64,000 nucleotides of DNA from Phycisphaerae bacterium (lineage in GTDB: Bacteria > Planctomycetota > Phycisphaerae > Phycisphaerales > SM1A02): NCBI GenBank assembly GCA_002716385.1, contig PBAX01000023.1, positions 62,001 through 126,000 of the forward strand, written 5' to 3'. The position numbers and the translations under genes are program-made. The notes under the pieces are model-generated. The model was not told the DNA's origin. It saw only the letters and a list, made by a program, of their open reading frames with translations, and made no database searches. Positions 20,652 to 31,368 of this stretch are shown one piece after another; position 1 is the stretch's first letter, and each line of letters begins with the position of its first letter.

Positions 20652-23453
20652 ATGAGCGACCAACCACAGCAACCCGCCAAAGATCCAGCCCCAGCGGCTC
20701 CTTCCATCAATGGATGGAATGGCGCCTATGTGGACGAGCTCTACCAGCAATGGCAAGCGCAACCGGATTCCGTATCCGAACAATGGAGCTCCTTCTTCGA
20801 AGGATTCGATCTTGGCTATCGAGTTCCGACGGAAGATGGTCTGGATGACGGCGCACCGGTCAATCAGGTCCAGCTGGCCATCGACAGGCTGATCCATCGG
20901 TATCGCGATGTCGGCCATCTGGCCGCCAATCTCGATCCACTGCAACTGCATGAACGAACCTGTCAGGATCTGGACCCCGCTTCGGTCGGTCTTGGAGAAA
21001 GCGATCTCGACAAGACCGTGCAGACCGGCGATCTTCCACTGGAGGACACGGCACGGGTACGCGACGTCATCGAGTTCCTGCAGAGGACATGGTGCGGATC
21101 ACTTGGTGCGGAGGTCTCCCACATCCGGGATGACGAACGGCGGCGATGGCTCTACCAGTACATAGAGAAGATCGGCGGCCATTCCAATACAAGCGAGGAG
21201 ATCCAGAAGCGCATTCTCAGGGAACTCCAGCAGGCCACCGGCCTGGAACGCTTCCTGATGCGACGCTACATCGGCAAGAAATGGTTCAGCCTCGAAGGCT
21301 GCGAGACGCTCATACCGATGCTGAATGAACTTCTTGTCGCAGCCTCAAATGACGATGTCAAGGAAATCGCCTTCGGCATGGCGCATCGTGGACGCATCAA
21401 TGTCCTAGTGAACATTCTCGAGAAGAGCTACGACCAGCTGTTCACGGAATTCGAGGAAGCGTGGAAAGAGGACTTCATCGGTGCCGGCGGCGATGTGAAA
21501 TACCATCGTGGCTACAGCAGCGACGTCGAGACGGATGCGGGGAAGCCACTGCATCTTTCCATGTCATCGAATCCCTCCCATCTGGAGTGGGGACATCCTG
21601 TCGTGATCGGACGAGCGCGTGCCAAGCAACGGCTCCGTGGTGATTCGAAACGAACCAGCAGCGTGCCGGTGCTCATTCACGGGGACTCCTCCCTTCCCGG
21701 ACAGGGCATCACCCAGGAACTGACCAATCTCGCCAGACTCAAGGGCTATCGAGTCGGCGGCTCCATCCATCTGGTCATCAACAACCAGATCGGCTTCACG
21801 CTCGAACATGAGCAGGCCTTCAGCGGCATCTACTGCACCGATTTCATGCGGGGCATGGACATCCCGGTCTTCCATGTGAATTCCAGGGATCCCGAGATGG
21901 CTATCGCCGTCATGCTGATGGCCTACGAATATCGAAAGACCTTCCAGGAGGATGTCGTCATCGATCTCTGGGGCTTCCGGAAATTCGGGCACAACGAGAC
22001 GGACGAACCGTCCTTCACCAATCCCATCATGGCCGAAGCCATCAAGCGGACACCATCGATTCTCGACATCTATGCCAAGACACTCACGAAAGCAGGGGTC
22101 GTCGGAAGCGAGGAATCCGATCAGACCACGCAACGTCTGATGGAGTTGATGGACGAAGCCCAGCAAAGAATCAAGCAGCAACCGGTTCGGCCGACCCCGA
22201 TGGCCATGGACGATCATTCGACATGGGCCGGCTTCTCGCTCGACTATGACCACGAACCGGTGCCGACATCCGTTCCCAGAACGCGTCTCCAGCAGATCTG
22301 CGAAGCGCTTGGCAAGGTACCGGAAGGATTCTCGCTGCATCGAAAGCTCGAGCGGATTCTCGAGAATCGGAGCAAGGCCATTGCCGACGATCTGCCGCTG
22401 GACTGGGCGATGGGCGAACTACTCGCACTGGGCTCGCTTCTGGGCGAAGGCGATGACATCCGCTTCACTGGAGAGGACTGCCAGCGAGGCACGTTCAGCC
22501 ACCGTCATGCGGTCCTGTTCGACGGCAAGACGGGCGAACCGTGGGTTTCGCTGAACCATCTCGGCGATCAGCAGGGCCAGTTGTGCATCTACAACTCGCC
22601 GGTCACCGAAGGCGGCTGCATTGGATTCGAATACGGCTACTCGCTCGGCGATCCCAACATGCTGATCATCTGGGAAGCCCAGTTCGGCGACTTCGCGAAT
22701 GCCGGTCAGGTCTACTTCGATCAGTTCATAGCGTCAGCCCAGAAGAAATGGGGACGAAGCAGCGGGCTTGTCTGCCTGCTTCCTCACGGCTATGAAGGCA
22801 TGGGACCGGAACACTCCTCAGCCAGAATCGAACGATTCCTCCAACTCTGCGCCGACGAGAACATGGAAGTCGTCAATCCGACGACGCCGGCTCAGATGTT
22901 CCACCTTCTAAGAAGACAGATGCTGCGGAGCTTCCGCAAGCCGCTGATAGTCTTCACGCCCAAGAGTCTGCTCAGACACCCGATGGCCACATCCAGCGTG
23001 TCAGATCTGGTTGATCGTGGATTCCATCGAATCATCGACGAGACCGATCTCGAAGGCGTCACTCCATCAGAGGCGACATCCGTATTGCTCTGCAGCGGCA
23101 AGATCTATTACGACCTCATCAAGCATCGCGAGGAAACCGAGCAATCCGGTTGCCCGATCGTCCGTATCGAACAGCTATACCCGTTCCCTGAACCGGAGGT
23201 CAAGGCACTCTTCGATCGGTATCCAAAGGCCAGCTTCTCATGGGTTCAGGAAGAACCACAGAACAACGGCGCCTGGTGGTTCGTCTACGACTGGTTCCAG
23301 CAGAAGTTCGATCGACCACTCCAGTACATCGGTCGACCGGCCAACGACTCCCCTGCCGTTGGCTCTTCGGGTGTACATCGTGAAGAGCAGGATGCCATTC
23401 TGGCGCGGGCGTTCCGTGCCGGCGCAACCAAGCCCGTGTCCGCGAAGCGTTGA
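20652..23453 (+). CDS. sucA: 2-oxoglutarate dehydrogenase E1 component
   Basis: MSDQ...INGWNGAYVDELYQQWQAQPDSVSEQWSSFFEGF; GMAHRGRINVLVNIL; LMAYEYRKTFQEDVVIDLWGFRKFGHNETDEPSFTNP. Confidence 0.97.
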   Translation: MSDQPQQPAKDPAPAAPSINGWNGAYVDELYQQWQAQPDSVSEQWSSFFEGFDLGYRVPTEDGLDDGAPVNQVQLAIDRLIHRYRDVGHLAANLDPLQLHERTCQDLDPASVGLGESDLDKTVQTGDLPLEDTARVRDVIEFLQRTWCGSLGAEVSHIRDDERRRWLYQYIEKIGGHSNTSEEIQKRILRELQQATGLERFLMRRYIGKKWFSLEGCETLIPMLNELLVAASNDDVKEIAFGMAHRGRINVLVNILEKSYDQLFTEFEEAWKEDFIGAGGDVKYHRGYSSDVETDAGKPLHLSMSSNPSHLEWGHPVVIGRARAKQRLRGDSKRTSSVPVLIHGDSSLPGQGITQELTNLARLKGYRVGGSIHLVINNQIGFTLEHEQAFSGIYCTDFMRGMDIPVFHVNSRDPEMAIAVMLMAYEYRKTFQEDVVIDLWGFRKFGHNETDEPSFTNPIMAEAIKRTPSILDIYAKTLTKAGVVGSEESDQTTQRLMELMDEAQQRIKQQPVRPTPMAMDDHSTWAGFSLDYDHEPVPTSVPRTRLQQICEALGKVPEGFSLHRKLERILENRSKAIADDLPLDWAMGELLALGSLLGEGDDIRFTGEDCQRGTFSHRHAVLFDGKTGEPWVSLNHLGDQQGQLCIYNSPVTEGGCIGFEYGYSLGDPNMLIIWEAQFGDFANAGQVYFDQFIASAQKKWGRSSGLVCLLPHGYEGMGPEHSSARIERFLQLCADENMEVVNPTTPAQMFHLLRRQMLRSFRKPLIVFTPKSLLRHPMATSSVSDLVDRGFHRIIDETDLEGVTPSEATSVLLCSGKIYYDLIKHREETEQSGCPIVRIEQLYPFPEPEVKALFDRYPKASFSWVQEEPQNNGAWWFVYDWFQQKFDRPLQYIGRPANDSPAVGSSGVHREEQDAILARAFRAGATKPVSAKR

Positions 23454-23477
23454 CTCAAGATCCAGGAGCAATGATCC

Positions 23478-24752
23478 ATGCCTGTTGAGATCGTCATTCC
23501 GAGCCTGGGAGAATCCATCACCGAAATCCGTCTTGGCCAATGGCTCAAGCAGGATGGCGACTGGGTCAACCAGGACGAGTCTTTGGTTGAAATCGAGTCG
23601 GACAAGGTCACTCAGGAACTTCCGGCCCCCGCATCCGGCGCATTGAAGATCACGGAAGTCGAGGGTGCCGATCTACCGATCGGTGCCACAATCGGATCAA
23701 TAGACACTGAAGCCGCCAAACCGGCGACTTCCGAACCGGCCGCCCCTTCCCAGCCCGAGGCGTCGGCGACAACCGAAAGCCCAGCACAACCCGCGGCGCC
23801 CATTGCACCGCAGGCGACTCGTGTGGAAATCGCGACGGAATCCGCCGCTGCATCCGCTCCCGTGCGAGCCACATCGATGGCGAAGAAGATCGCCGAGGAG
23901 CGAGGCGTTCCGCTGACCAACATCCATGGCTCGGGAACGCAGGGCCGGATCATGAAAGCCGATGTCCTTTCCGCCCCCACCGGCGGTGGATCATCGATTC
24001 AATCGTCAGGCCCAAACTCGCAGCCACTGGCCATCGATGGCGAGCGTGGCGTGCGTCGCAAGCGATTGAGCAAACTTCGAATGCGAATCGCCGAACGACT
24101 GGTCGCCGCCCAGCACAACGCGGCCATGCTCACAACCTTCAATGAAGCGGACATGTCAGCCGTGATCGCCATGCGATCCCTCCACAAGGAGGAGTTCAAC
24201 GATCAGCATGGTGTGAAGCTCGGCTTCATGTCCTTCTTCGCCCGTGCCTGCGTCAGCGCCCTGAAGCAGGTGCCCGCGATCAACGCCTTCATCGATGGCG
24301 ACGAACTCGAGTACCACGACTACGTCGATCTCTCCGTCGCCGTTGGAACCGATCGTGGTCTGGTGGTACCGGTCATACGGGATGCCAACAGGAAGTCCTT
24401 CGCCCAGATCGAGGGTGACATCGCGTCGCTTGCTGATCGTGCCCGCAAGGGCCAGTTGTCCGTCGAGGACATGACTGGCGGCACCTTCACGATCAGCAAT
24501 GGCGGCGTCTATGGATCCATGATGTCGACACCGATCCTGAACCCACCGCAATCCGGAATCCTCGGCCTCCATCGAATCCAGAAGCGGCCGATGGAGGATC
24601 CCGACAACCCCGGCCAGATCGTTCTCAGACCGATGATGTATCTGGCCCTCAGCTACGACCATCGAGTCGTGGATGGCAGCGAAGCCGTCGGCTTCCTCGT
24701 GCATGTGAAGAACTGCATCGAGGATCCGGAACGTCTGCTGCTGGGACTCTGA
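23478..24752 (+). CDS. sucB: 2-oxoglutarate dehydrogenase E2 (dihydrolipoyllysine succinyltransferase)
   Basis: Lipoyl domain [20 protein letters not shown]; catalytic [19 protein letters not shown]. Confidence 0.95.
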   Translation: MPVEIVIPSLGESITEIRLGQWLKQDGDWVNQDESLVEIESDKVTQELPAPASGALKITEVEGADLPIGATIGSIDTEAAKPATSEPAAPSQPEASATTESPAQPAAPIAPQATRVEIATESAAASAPVRATSMAKKIAEERGVPLTNIHGSGTQGRIMKADVLSAPTGGGSSIQSSGPNSQPLAIDGERGVRRKRLSKLRMRIAERLVAAQHNAAMLTTFNEADMSAVIAMRSLHKEEFNDQHGVKLGFMSFFARACVSALKQVPAINAFIDGDELEYHDYVDLSVAVGTDRGLVVPVIRDANRKSFAQIEGDIASLADRARKGQLSVEDMTGGTFTISNGGVYGSMMSTPILNPPQSGILGLHRIQKRPMEDPDNPGQIVLRPMMYLALSYDHRVVDGSEAVGFLVHVKNCIEDPERLLLGL

Positions 24753-24757
24753 TCCAG

Positions 24758-25702
24758 GTGTCCGGAATCGAGCACGGACATGTGCCAGTTCTTCTCGATG
24801 AGATAATGGAAGCCCTGTCGCCCGGACCAGGCGATGTGGTCCTCGACTGCACCCTTGGTCGAGGCGGACACGCGTTGGCGATGGGAGGAAGGATCGGACA
24901 AGACGGACTGCTCATCGGCGTCGACCGTGATGCCGACAATCTGGCCTATGCCGGCAAGCGTCTCGAGGAAGAAGGCGTCCCGCATCTCACGATTCACGAC
25001 TCCTTCGTCTCCATCACCCGTCATCTAGCGAAACTCGAAAGATCGGTCGATGTGGTACTGGCGGATCTGGGCGTCTCGTCAAACCAACTCGACACCCCCG
25101 CTCGTGGATTCGGCTTTCAGGAAGACGCGCCGCTGGACATGCGACTTGATCACTCCGGCGACACCGAGGATGTCCGGGGGCTGTTGGCTCGTATCGGAGA
25201 AAGCGAACTGGCCCAGCTGATCCGGACCTTCGGAGAAGATCCCTATGCAACGACGATCGCTCGCAAAATCGTGAATGCCAGAGAAGATGGACCCATCACG
25301 ACAACTCGCCAGCTGGCCGATCTGGTCAAAGCCGCCTACGGAGCCAAGGCTCATGCTTCCAGAGTCCATCCGGCCACCCGCACCTTCATGGCACTCCGAA
25401 TCGCCATCAATGAGGAAATCCCATCTCTGGAGATACTCCTGGACCTGATCAGTCGCGGATGTGAAACCGCCTCAGCCGGTGGCTGGATCAACGAAAACGC
25501 CAGAATCGGCATCATCTCCTTCCACAGTCTGGAGGATCGACCGGTCAAGCAGGCCTTCTCCCGTTGGCAGAAACAGGGGCTGGTAGCGGGTTTAACGAGT
25601 GGAGTTGTCCGGCCTGGGGAGGCTGAAATTCAGGCCAATCCCAGAAGCCGCTCGGCAAAGTTCAGAGCGGTTCAGGTTACAGGGCCCAATAGGCCGAAAT
25701 AA
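24758..25702 (+). CDS. rsmH: 16S rRNA (cytosine1402-N4)-methyltransferase
   Basis: GHVPVLLDEIMEALSPGPGDVVLDCTLGRGGHA; ADLGVSSNQLDTPARGFGFQEDAPLDMRLD; SFHSLEDRPVKQAF. Confidence 0.97.
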   Translation: MSGIEHGHVPVLLDEIMEALSPGPGDVVLDCTLGRGGHALAMGGRIGQDGLLIGVDRDADNLAYAGKRLEEEGVPHLTIHDSFVSITRHLAKLERSVDVVLADLGVSSNQLDTPARGFGFQEDAPLDMRLDHSGDTEDVRGLLARIGESELAQLIRTFGEDPYATTIARKIVNAREDGPITTTRQLADLVKAAYGAKAHASRVHPATRTFMALRIAINEEIPSLEILLDLISRGCETASAGGWINENARIGIISFHSLEDRPVKQAFSRWQKQGLVAGLTSGVVRPGEAEIQANPRSRSAKFRAVQVTGPNRPK

Positions 25703-25819
25703 AGGGATAGGAAATGCCATCGACGTGGCCCCGCTCATCGCATGGAAGCGATGCCGGGACGACCAGGCACAGGAATCACCGGATATTGGATGTCCGGACA
25801 CGCATGGACGCGGGAGTCA

Positions 25820-26512
25820 ATGACTCGAGAGAACAAGCTGGCTTTGATTGTCGGGTTCGGGCTGGTGCTCTTCATGGGCATTCTGGTCTCCGATCACCTC
25901 TCGACTGCTCGTAGGGAAGCCTCCGCCTCTCTCCATATGAATGCCGGTATCAGTCAGAAGTCCGTGATTCCAGGTCAGGGATGGCTGGTCTACGGCATGG
26001 CTCAGGAACCTGCCGTCATCGAGCCGGTTACAACCATGGAGCAAGCGGTCACAACGCCTCCCATCAGCAAAGACACGATTCCAATCGCCGATCCCGCCGA
26101 ACACTCCCCGCATCATGTGGTAAGTGCGGGCGACACATTGCAGTCGATCTGCAAGCGACACTACGGGAATGCCACGCTCTACATCGCACTGGCACGTTAC
26201 AACCGCATTCCGGATCCGAACCGTCTGGCCCTTCGAACCCGGCTGCTGCTGCCCAGCGCGGAGATGCTGATCAATTCGACTGCCCCTGCAATTGTCGAAG
26301 AAACGGAGCCGATCGCAAGAACCGTCCCGAACGAGGATCTGGGAATGGGCGCCTATACGGTTCAGGCGGGTGACACGCTTTCCGAACTGGCTCAGAAGCT
26401 TCTCGGGTCCGCCAGAGAAACCGATCGGCTCTATGAACTCAATCGTGATGTGCTTAGGGATCAGAATGATCTGCGGGTCGGCGCCTCACTCCGCTACCCG
26501 CTTACCAACTGA
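25820..26512 (+). CDS. Membrane-anchored protein with two LysM domains
   Basis: MTRENKLALIVGFGLVLFMGILV TM segment; HHVVSAGDTLQSICKRHYGN and AYTVQAGDTLSELAQKLLGS LysM repeats. Confidence 0.85.
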   Translation: MTRENKLALIVGFGLVLFMGILVSDHLSTARREASASLHMNAGISQKSVIPGQGWLVYGMAQEPAVIEPVTTMEQAVTTPPISKDTIPIADPAEHSPHHVVSAGDTLQSICKRHYGNATLYIALARYNRIPDPNRLALRTRLLLPSAEMLINSTAPAIVEETEPIARTVPNEDLGMGAYTVQAGDTLSELAQKLLGSARETDRLYELNRDVLRDQNDLRVGASLRYPLTN

Positions 26513-26524
26513 GGCTCGCGATCG

Positions 26525-26791
26525 ATGACTGCCAAGATCATGTTGATAGTGCTGGGGCTCGGAGTGACCGCCATGGCGTTGCTCTCCCAGCGACAACAGC
26601 GAATCGACACGGCCTACGAAATAACGAGAATCCATTCCAGATGCGACGATATCCGAACCTCACTTTGGGATGTTAGGCGTGCCATCGCACAGGAAATCGT
26701 TCAGTTGAAGCCGGAGACGCCGATGGACACCCTCAACAGGCCCGAGGTCGTGCATCATCGGTCGGATGAGGACAGCGTCAATGGCGGGTAG
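26525..26791 (+). CDS. FtsL-like small bitopic protein (positional call)
   Basis: Short N-terminal TM (MTAKIMLIVLGLGVTAMALL) plus helical region, directly between LysM protein and ftsI-like PBP, overlapping its start. Confidence 0.55.
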   Translation: MTAKIMLIVLGLGVTAMALLSQRQQRIDTAYEITRIHSRCDDIRTSLWDVRRAIAQEIVQLKPETPMDTLNRPEVVHHRSDEDSVNGG

Positions 26792-28556
26792 CTCGCACGC
26801 CGACATCACCAACATTCAGCAGAGACAGTCGCGCCGCATAGCCTTCTGGGCGATCGGATGCAGCATCATCGCCTGCGTGGCGATGCTCGGAATCAGCCTG
26901 CGAGTTCTGCAACTCAAGGTGGCACCAGACAGCCGACTCCAAGCCATCATGGGGGATCCCATCTCGACCCGACCCAGCGTCGGGAGACGTGGAGATCTGA
27001 TCGATCGTCGTGGGAGACTGCTGGCCACGTCCACCATAGGCTGGCGACTCTTCATTGATCCCACTCTGGTCGATGATCTGGGAACCATAAGCGTTGAACT
27101 TCAGGACCTGATCGGACTCGATGCGATCGAGACCGATCGAAAACTCAATCGAAGGCTGCACTCGAGATTCGTTCCCGTCAGCAACATCCTGGAGGACTGG
27201 CAGGTCGACCGGATCAACTCGGCGGATCTGCGGGGAATCGGACTGGAACGAAGGCTGGTTCGCTCCTATCCACAGGGAAGCACCGCCGCCCGACTCGTTG
27301 GGACAGTGGGATTCGATCATCAGGGACTCGGTGGACTTGAACATGCACTTGAAGATCAGCTGCTCGGTCAGGGTGGGAAACTTCGCTATCTGAGAGATGT
27401 CCGGAATCGGCCGATGTGGGTCGCTTCCGATGGCTATGAACCTCATGTGGATGGCGAACCGGTTCGACTCACCATCGATCTGGCCATCCAGAGGTACCTC
27501 GAGGAAAGACTTCAGGAAGCGGTCGACGACTGCAACGCCGGAGGCGGTCGAGCGATTGTCATCGATCCCCAAAGCGGGGAGATACTTGCACTCTCGGACA
27601 TCATCAACAAACGTGAGGGCTGGCCGGGGCAACCGGAAGATCCATTGCGTGAGAAACATGAAAGACTGGGCCGCAATCGATGTGTGACCGATCCCTACGA
27701 ACCGGGATCGACCTTCAAACCATTCGTCTGGGCCGTGGCCACGGAATCCGGTGCCGCCGATGCCTTGGAAGTGCTGCCCACACCCGCTGCCACGCCATAC
27801 AGGACCAGCACCGGTCGCAGAATCCGGGATGTGCACTACTACGGTCCGGTCACATGGCGACGGGTGCTCGTGAAATCCCTCAACAGTGGGATGGCCATCG
27901 TCGCCGAGCGGATCTCCGAGGAGGCGATGCAGGGATGCGTTGAACGATTCGGATTCGGACAGCGAACCGGATGTGGAATCGCAGGCGAGACGGCCGGACT
28001 GGTCACACCTTCAAAGTCATGGAGCAGCTACACGCAGGTGAGCGTGTCCATGGGACACGAGATCGCCGTCACTCCACTGCAGATGGTCCGTGGATTCGCC
28101 GCCTTTGCCCGTGACGGCTCGCTACCGTCACTTTGTCTCGTGTCAGAAGACGAGTCGACTCTGATCCGACAACAGGCGATCTCGGCCGATATGGCTCGAG
28201 AGGTGCGTGAGATCCTTGAAGAAGTCATGACGGATGGAACCGGACGCAAGTCGCAATCCGAGCAATACAGGCTCTTCGGCAAGTCGGGGACCGCCCAACT
28301 TCCCAAGAGCGAAGGCGGCGGCTATCACCAGGACCGCTACATATCGAGCTTCATCGCGGGCGCACCGTTCGACACGCCCGAGGTCGTCGTCCTCTGCGTC
28401 ATCGATGACCCGGATCGTTCGCTCGGCGCATGGTATGGCGGACGTGTCGCCGGCCCCGTCACCAGAGACGTCATTGACTTCTCACTTGAGTACATGGGCG
28501 TTCCTTCAGACAAGTTGCCCCAAGACGCATCTCTGAGCGACCGTCGAACGAACTGA
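26781..28556 (+). CDS. ftsI: Penicillin-binding protein (FtsI/PBP2B-type transpeptidase)
   Basis: GRRGDLIDRRGRLLATS; EPGSTFKPFVWAVA (SxxK); KSLNSGMAI (SxN); LFGKSGTAQLPK (KTG-like KSG). Confidence 0.93.
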   Translation: MAGSSHADITNIQQRQSRRIAFWAIGCSIIACVAMLGISLRVLQLKVAPDSRLQAIMGDPISTRPSVGRRGDLIDRRGRLLATSTIGWRLFIDPTLVDDLGTISVELQDLIGLDAIETDRKLNRRLHSRFVPVSNILEDWQVDRINSADLRGIGLERRLVRSYPQGSTAARLVGTVGFDHQGLGGLEHALEDQLLGQGGKLRYLRDVRNRPMWVASDGYEPHVDGEPVRLTIDLAIQRYLEERLQEAVDDCNAGGGRAIVIDPQSGEILALSDIINKREGWPGQPEDPLREKHERLGRNRCVTDPYEPGSTFKPFVWAVATESGAADALEVLPTPAATPYRTSTGRRIRDVHYYGPVTWRRVLVKSLNSGMAIVAERISEEAMQGCVERFGFGQRTGCGIAGETAGLVTPSKSWSSYTQVSVSMGHEIAVTPLQMVRGFAAFARDGSLPSLCLVSEDESTLIRQQAISADMAREVREILEEVMTDGTGRKSQSEQYRLFGKSGTAQLPKSEGGGYHQDRYISSFIAGAPFDTPEVVVLCVIDDPDRSLGAWYGGRVAGPVTRDVIDFSLEYMGVPSDKLPQDASLSDRRTN

Positions 28557-28558
28557 TT

Positions 28559-29959
28559 TCAAGCCACTCGGCGATCGAGCCCGTACCGCTTCATCTTCTT
28601 GTAGAGCGTCGTGCGATTGATGTCTAACGAAGTCGCCGTCTCCTGACGATTCCAGTTGTTGGCGTCCAACGCACCAAGAATGATGCGTCGCTCGGGAACT
28701 TCAAGCGCCTCGCGCAGTGTCAACCCGGGATCGACAGACGAATCCGTCTCGATAGAACCGATGGTCGTGGCTGCACGTGATCGCCCAAGATCGGATGGAA
28801 GATCTGCCTCGCCGATCACCACGCCCTTGGCCAGGACAACCGCCCTCTCCATGACGTTTTCAAGTTCACGTACATTGCCGGGCCAATCGTGGTCCCGAAG
28901 TCTGGAAGCCGCGACCTCGTCGATGCCGATCAGACGTCGCCCCAGCGACTCGGCCTTCTGTGCCAGAAAATGCTCGGCCAGAGGAATCACGTCTTCGACA
29001 CGATCTCGAAGTGAAGGAAGGCTGATGTCTATCACCTTGATTCGATAGTAAAGATCCTGCCGGAACGTACCCTCTGCCACCAGTTGTTCAAGTGGCTGAT
29101 TGGTGGCCAGAATCACTCTGGCATCGACTTCGATAGGCGTGTTGGAACCGACCGGCTCGACGACACGTTCCTGCAGAACTCGCAGCAGCTTCAATTGCAT
29201 CGATGGCGGCGCCGAATTGATCTCATCAAGGAAGATAGTCCCGCCGCAGGCTGCCTGGAACTTTCCTTGCTTGTCCGCATGAGCCCCTGTGAAGGCACCC
29301 TTGACATGGCCGAACAATTCGGATTCCAGAAGCGTTTCCGGAATGGAACCGCATGAAATCTCTACGAATGGGGCATCGCTTCGTGGGGACTGCTCGTGAA
29401 TGGCGCGGGCAATCATGCTCTTGCCGGTGCCCGACTCACCATTCATGAGGACCGTAGTCGGCGCCGCCGCCACGGACCGAGCCACCTCGAACACATGATG
29501 CATTCTGGGATCGCTTCCGACCATGGCGCCATAGTCGCCATCACCTTCTGCTTCAGGTCGAACCAACAGCTGGCTTCGTGTCAATGCCCGATCAACCGCC
29601 TCGCAAAGACGAGCCGTCGTCACCGGTCTGACAAGATAATCAGAAGCGCCTCGTCTCATCACGCCAACAGCGTCCTCGACGGTACCGAAGGAGGCCAGAA
29701 CAATCGGTACGACACCACTGCATCGCTGAGAGATATCCAGAACCTGCTGGCCATACTCGGCAATACCACCCAGCAGGATGACTCCGGGATTCTGCCCCTT
29801 GGATCGGAGTGATCGGATCTCATTGATGGGATCAATCGAATCACCGGGTATCGCGGGGTACCCTTCCGCCTGTAAACGGGTGCAGGTTGCCTGAGCAACT
29901 GATGGATCTGAATCCAAGACCAGTATTACCAACGATTTGTCTACGGCATTCATCAACAA
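28559..29959 (-). CDS. Sigma-54-dependent response regulator (NtrC family: receiver-AAA+-HTH)
   Basis: GESGTGKSMIARAIHEQSPRSDAPFVEISCGSIPETLLESELFGHVKGAFTGAHADKQGKF; C-terminal Fis-type HTH. Confidence 0.95.
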   Translation of the reverse strand: MLMNAVDKSLVILVLDSDPSVAQATCTRLQAEGYPAIPGDSIDPINEIRSLRSKGQNPGVILLGGIAEYGQQVLDISQRCSGVVPIVLASFGTVEDAVGVMRRGASDYLVRPVTTARLCEAVDRALTRSQLLVRPEAEGDGDYGAMVGSDPRMHHVFEVARSVAAAPTTVLMNGESGTGKSMIARAIHEQSPRSDAPFVEISCGSIPETLLESELFGHVKGAFTGAHADKQGKFQAACGGTIFLDEINSAPPSMQLKLLRVLQERVVEPVGSNTPIEVDARVILATNQPLEQLVAEGTFRQDLYYRIKVIDISLPSLRDRVEDVIPLAEHFLAQKAESLGRRLIGIDEVAASRLRDHDWPGNVRELENVMERAVVLAKGVVIGEADLPSDLGRSRAATTIGSIETDSSVDPGLTLREALEVPERRIILGALDANNWNRQETATSLDINRTTLYKKMKRYGLDRRVA

Positions 29960-30224
29960 GGCCTCCCATGGACAATCCCGGTGACTCCCCTCCGGGCACC
30001 GGGAAGGCCCGTGAGGTGCGGAATCGACACTTCTACGAACACGCTCAACTCAATGTTGCGTCAGGACAACAAATTCTTCTGATTTGCCCTCACAAACGGA
30101 ACTGTTGTTATTACAGGACCTTATCCACAGGCATGTCACGTTGAGCTGAGCCCACAGATCAATAGTTGGAAATCCTGGAAAGGATTCTTGAATGGGCCCC
30201 TACCCCGAGTTAGCCTAAGGTCAT

Positions 30225-30273
30225 GCCGCTGGGGAGCTTCTGGAGGAGAAAGCTTTTCAGCGGCTGTTTTTTT
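30225..30273 (+). terminator. Plus-strand rho-independent terminator with no plus-strand gene immediately upstream
   Basis: GCCGCTGGGGAGCTTCT-GGAGG-AGAAAGCTTTTCAGCGGC followed by TGTTTTTTTC; A-tract upstream but no T-tract on minus orientation. Confidence 0.7.
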
Positions 30274-30288
30274 CTCAATTGCGTGTGC

Positions 30289-31314
30289 TCAACGGAATCG
30301 CAGTCGGCCAGGCCCGAGTCCGGATACCTCCCGGGCAACCGTCATCACGACGAATCCGACCAGCCCGAATATCAGGAAGCCGACAGCCGGAATCCACATC
30401 CCCAGTGCCGCGAACCAGGCAGCCGCATAGGCGGCATGCCAGGCGGCACCGTAACGTTTAAGCCGTTCACTGGCACGTTGACCGGTCCCCGCCGTCCTGA
30501 TCTTCCACCAACCGATGAAGGCCATCAGAACGGTGGCCGCGAGCGGCCACATCAGATCCAAGGAACTGTCACCACCGGGCCACAGTGGCAGATCTCGCAG
30601 TGGTCTCACCAACAGAACCGCGGCTGACCAACAGCACCAACCAGCCAGGATTCCAAGAAAACCTCTTGGTGATATGCGAGGCCGCTTGTCCTCGAGCAAA
30701 TGGACCAGCAACGCCAGAATCATGACGTGACTCATGACCAGCCAGATGGCCAGCAAGAGCGGCATTCGATAACTGGGGATCAACATGTGGACCCCGTATA
30801 CGAGTCCTATGGTGACGATTCCGACCGGAGGTATGAAACGGCCGGCAGCGTTGTAGAACATCAGGGCCGCCGCCACGATCATCGTCAGGAAGACGCTGTC
30901 TCTGCCCAGCAGCATGGCACCTAGGATGGCGATCAGAAGTAGGCCGACCAGTCCGATGACCGCCTGCGTGATCTGGATGTTGCCGGCCGGCAGTGGTCGC
31001 TCGGGACTAAAGGCCCGATCGTGTCGAACATCCAGAAGATCGTTGAGAACCGACCCATATCCGAACAGACCGATGGCGACCATCAGGGCGCCCGCCAACT
31101 CGACCAGTAGCCCCGTCACGGTCCAATCGGAAATCTGATTTCGCCATCCGAGCTGTACCAGGACCGTGACGAACCAGATATCGCAGAGGGCACCGAATCC
31201 CGCAGCGATGCGGGTCAGTTCCACGGCAGTCAGGATCCTGTTGAGCATTCCAGCCATCAGAGCAACTTCCAGAGGCCGAATGGTGTTCCCAGCCGCCCGG
31301 CGAACCCGTACCAT
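30289..31314 (-). CDS. UbiA-family prenyltransferase-like membrane protein
   Basis: NDLLDVRHDRAFSPERPLPAG (NDxxDxxxD motif) with multiple TM segments. Confidence 0.88.
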   Translation of the reverse strand: MVRVRRAAGNTIRPLEVALMAGMLNRILTAVELTRIAAGFGALCDIWFVTVLVQLGWRNQISDWTVTGLLVELAGALMVAIGLFGYGSVLNDLLDVRHDRAFSPERPLPAGNIQITQAVIGLVGLLLIAILGAMLLGRDSVFLTMIVAAALMFYNAAGRFIPPVGIVTIGLVYGVHMLIPSYRMPLLLAIWLVMSHVMILALLVHLLEDKRPRISPRGFLGILAGWCCWSAAVLLVRPLRDLPLWPGGDSSLDLMWPLAATVLMAFIGWWKIRTAGTGQRASERLKRYGAAWHAAYAAAWFAALGMWIPAVGFLIFGLVGFVVMTVAREVSGLGPGRLRFR

Positions 31315-31368
31315 ACCCTGCTGGTCCCCTGAGCAGAAACCATCTGATCATGGCCGAAAGAGACATCA

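Noticed and set aside
26778-27836. 352-aa minus-strand ORF opposite the FtsI-like PBP
   Set aside because: Composition-driven shadow ORF antisense to a clear penicillin-binding protein; no recognisable domain.
30121-30129. Perfect DnaA box TTATCCACA
   Set aside because: A single 9-mer is expected by chance about 0.5 times in 64 kb on both strands; no cluster or dnaA/dnaN nearby, so not an origin call.
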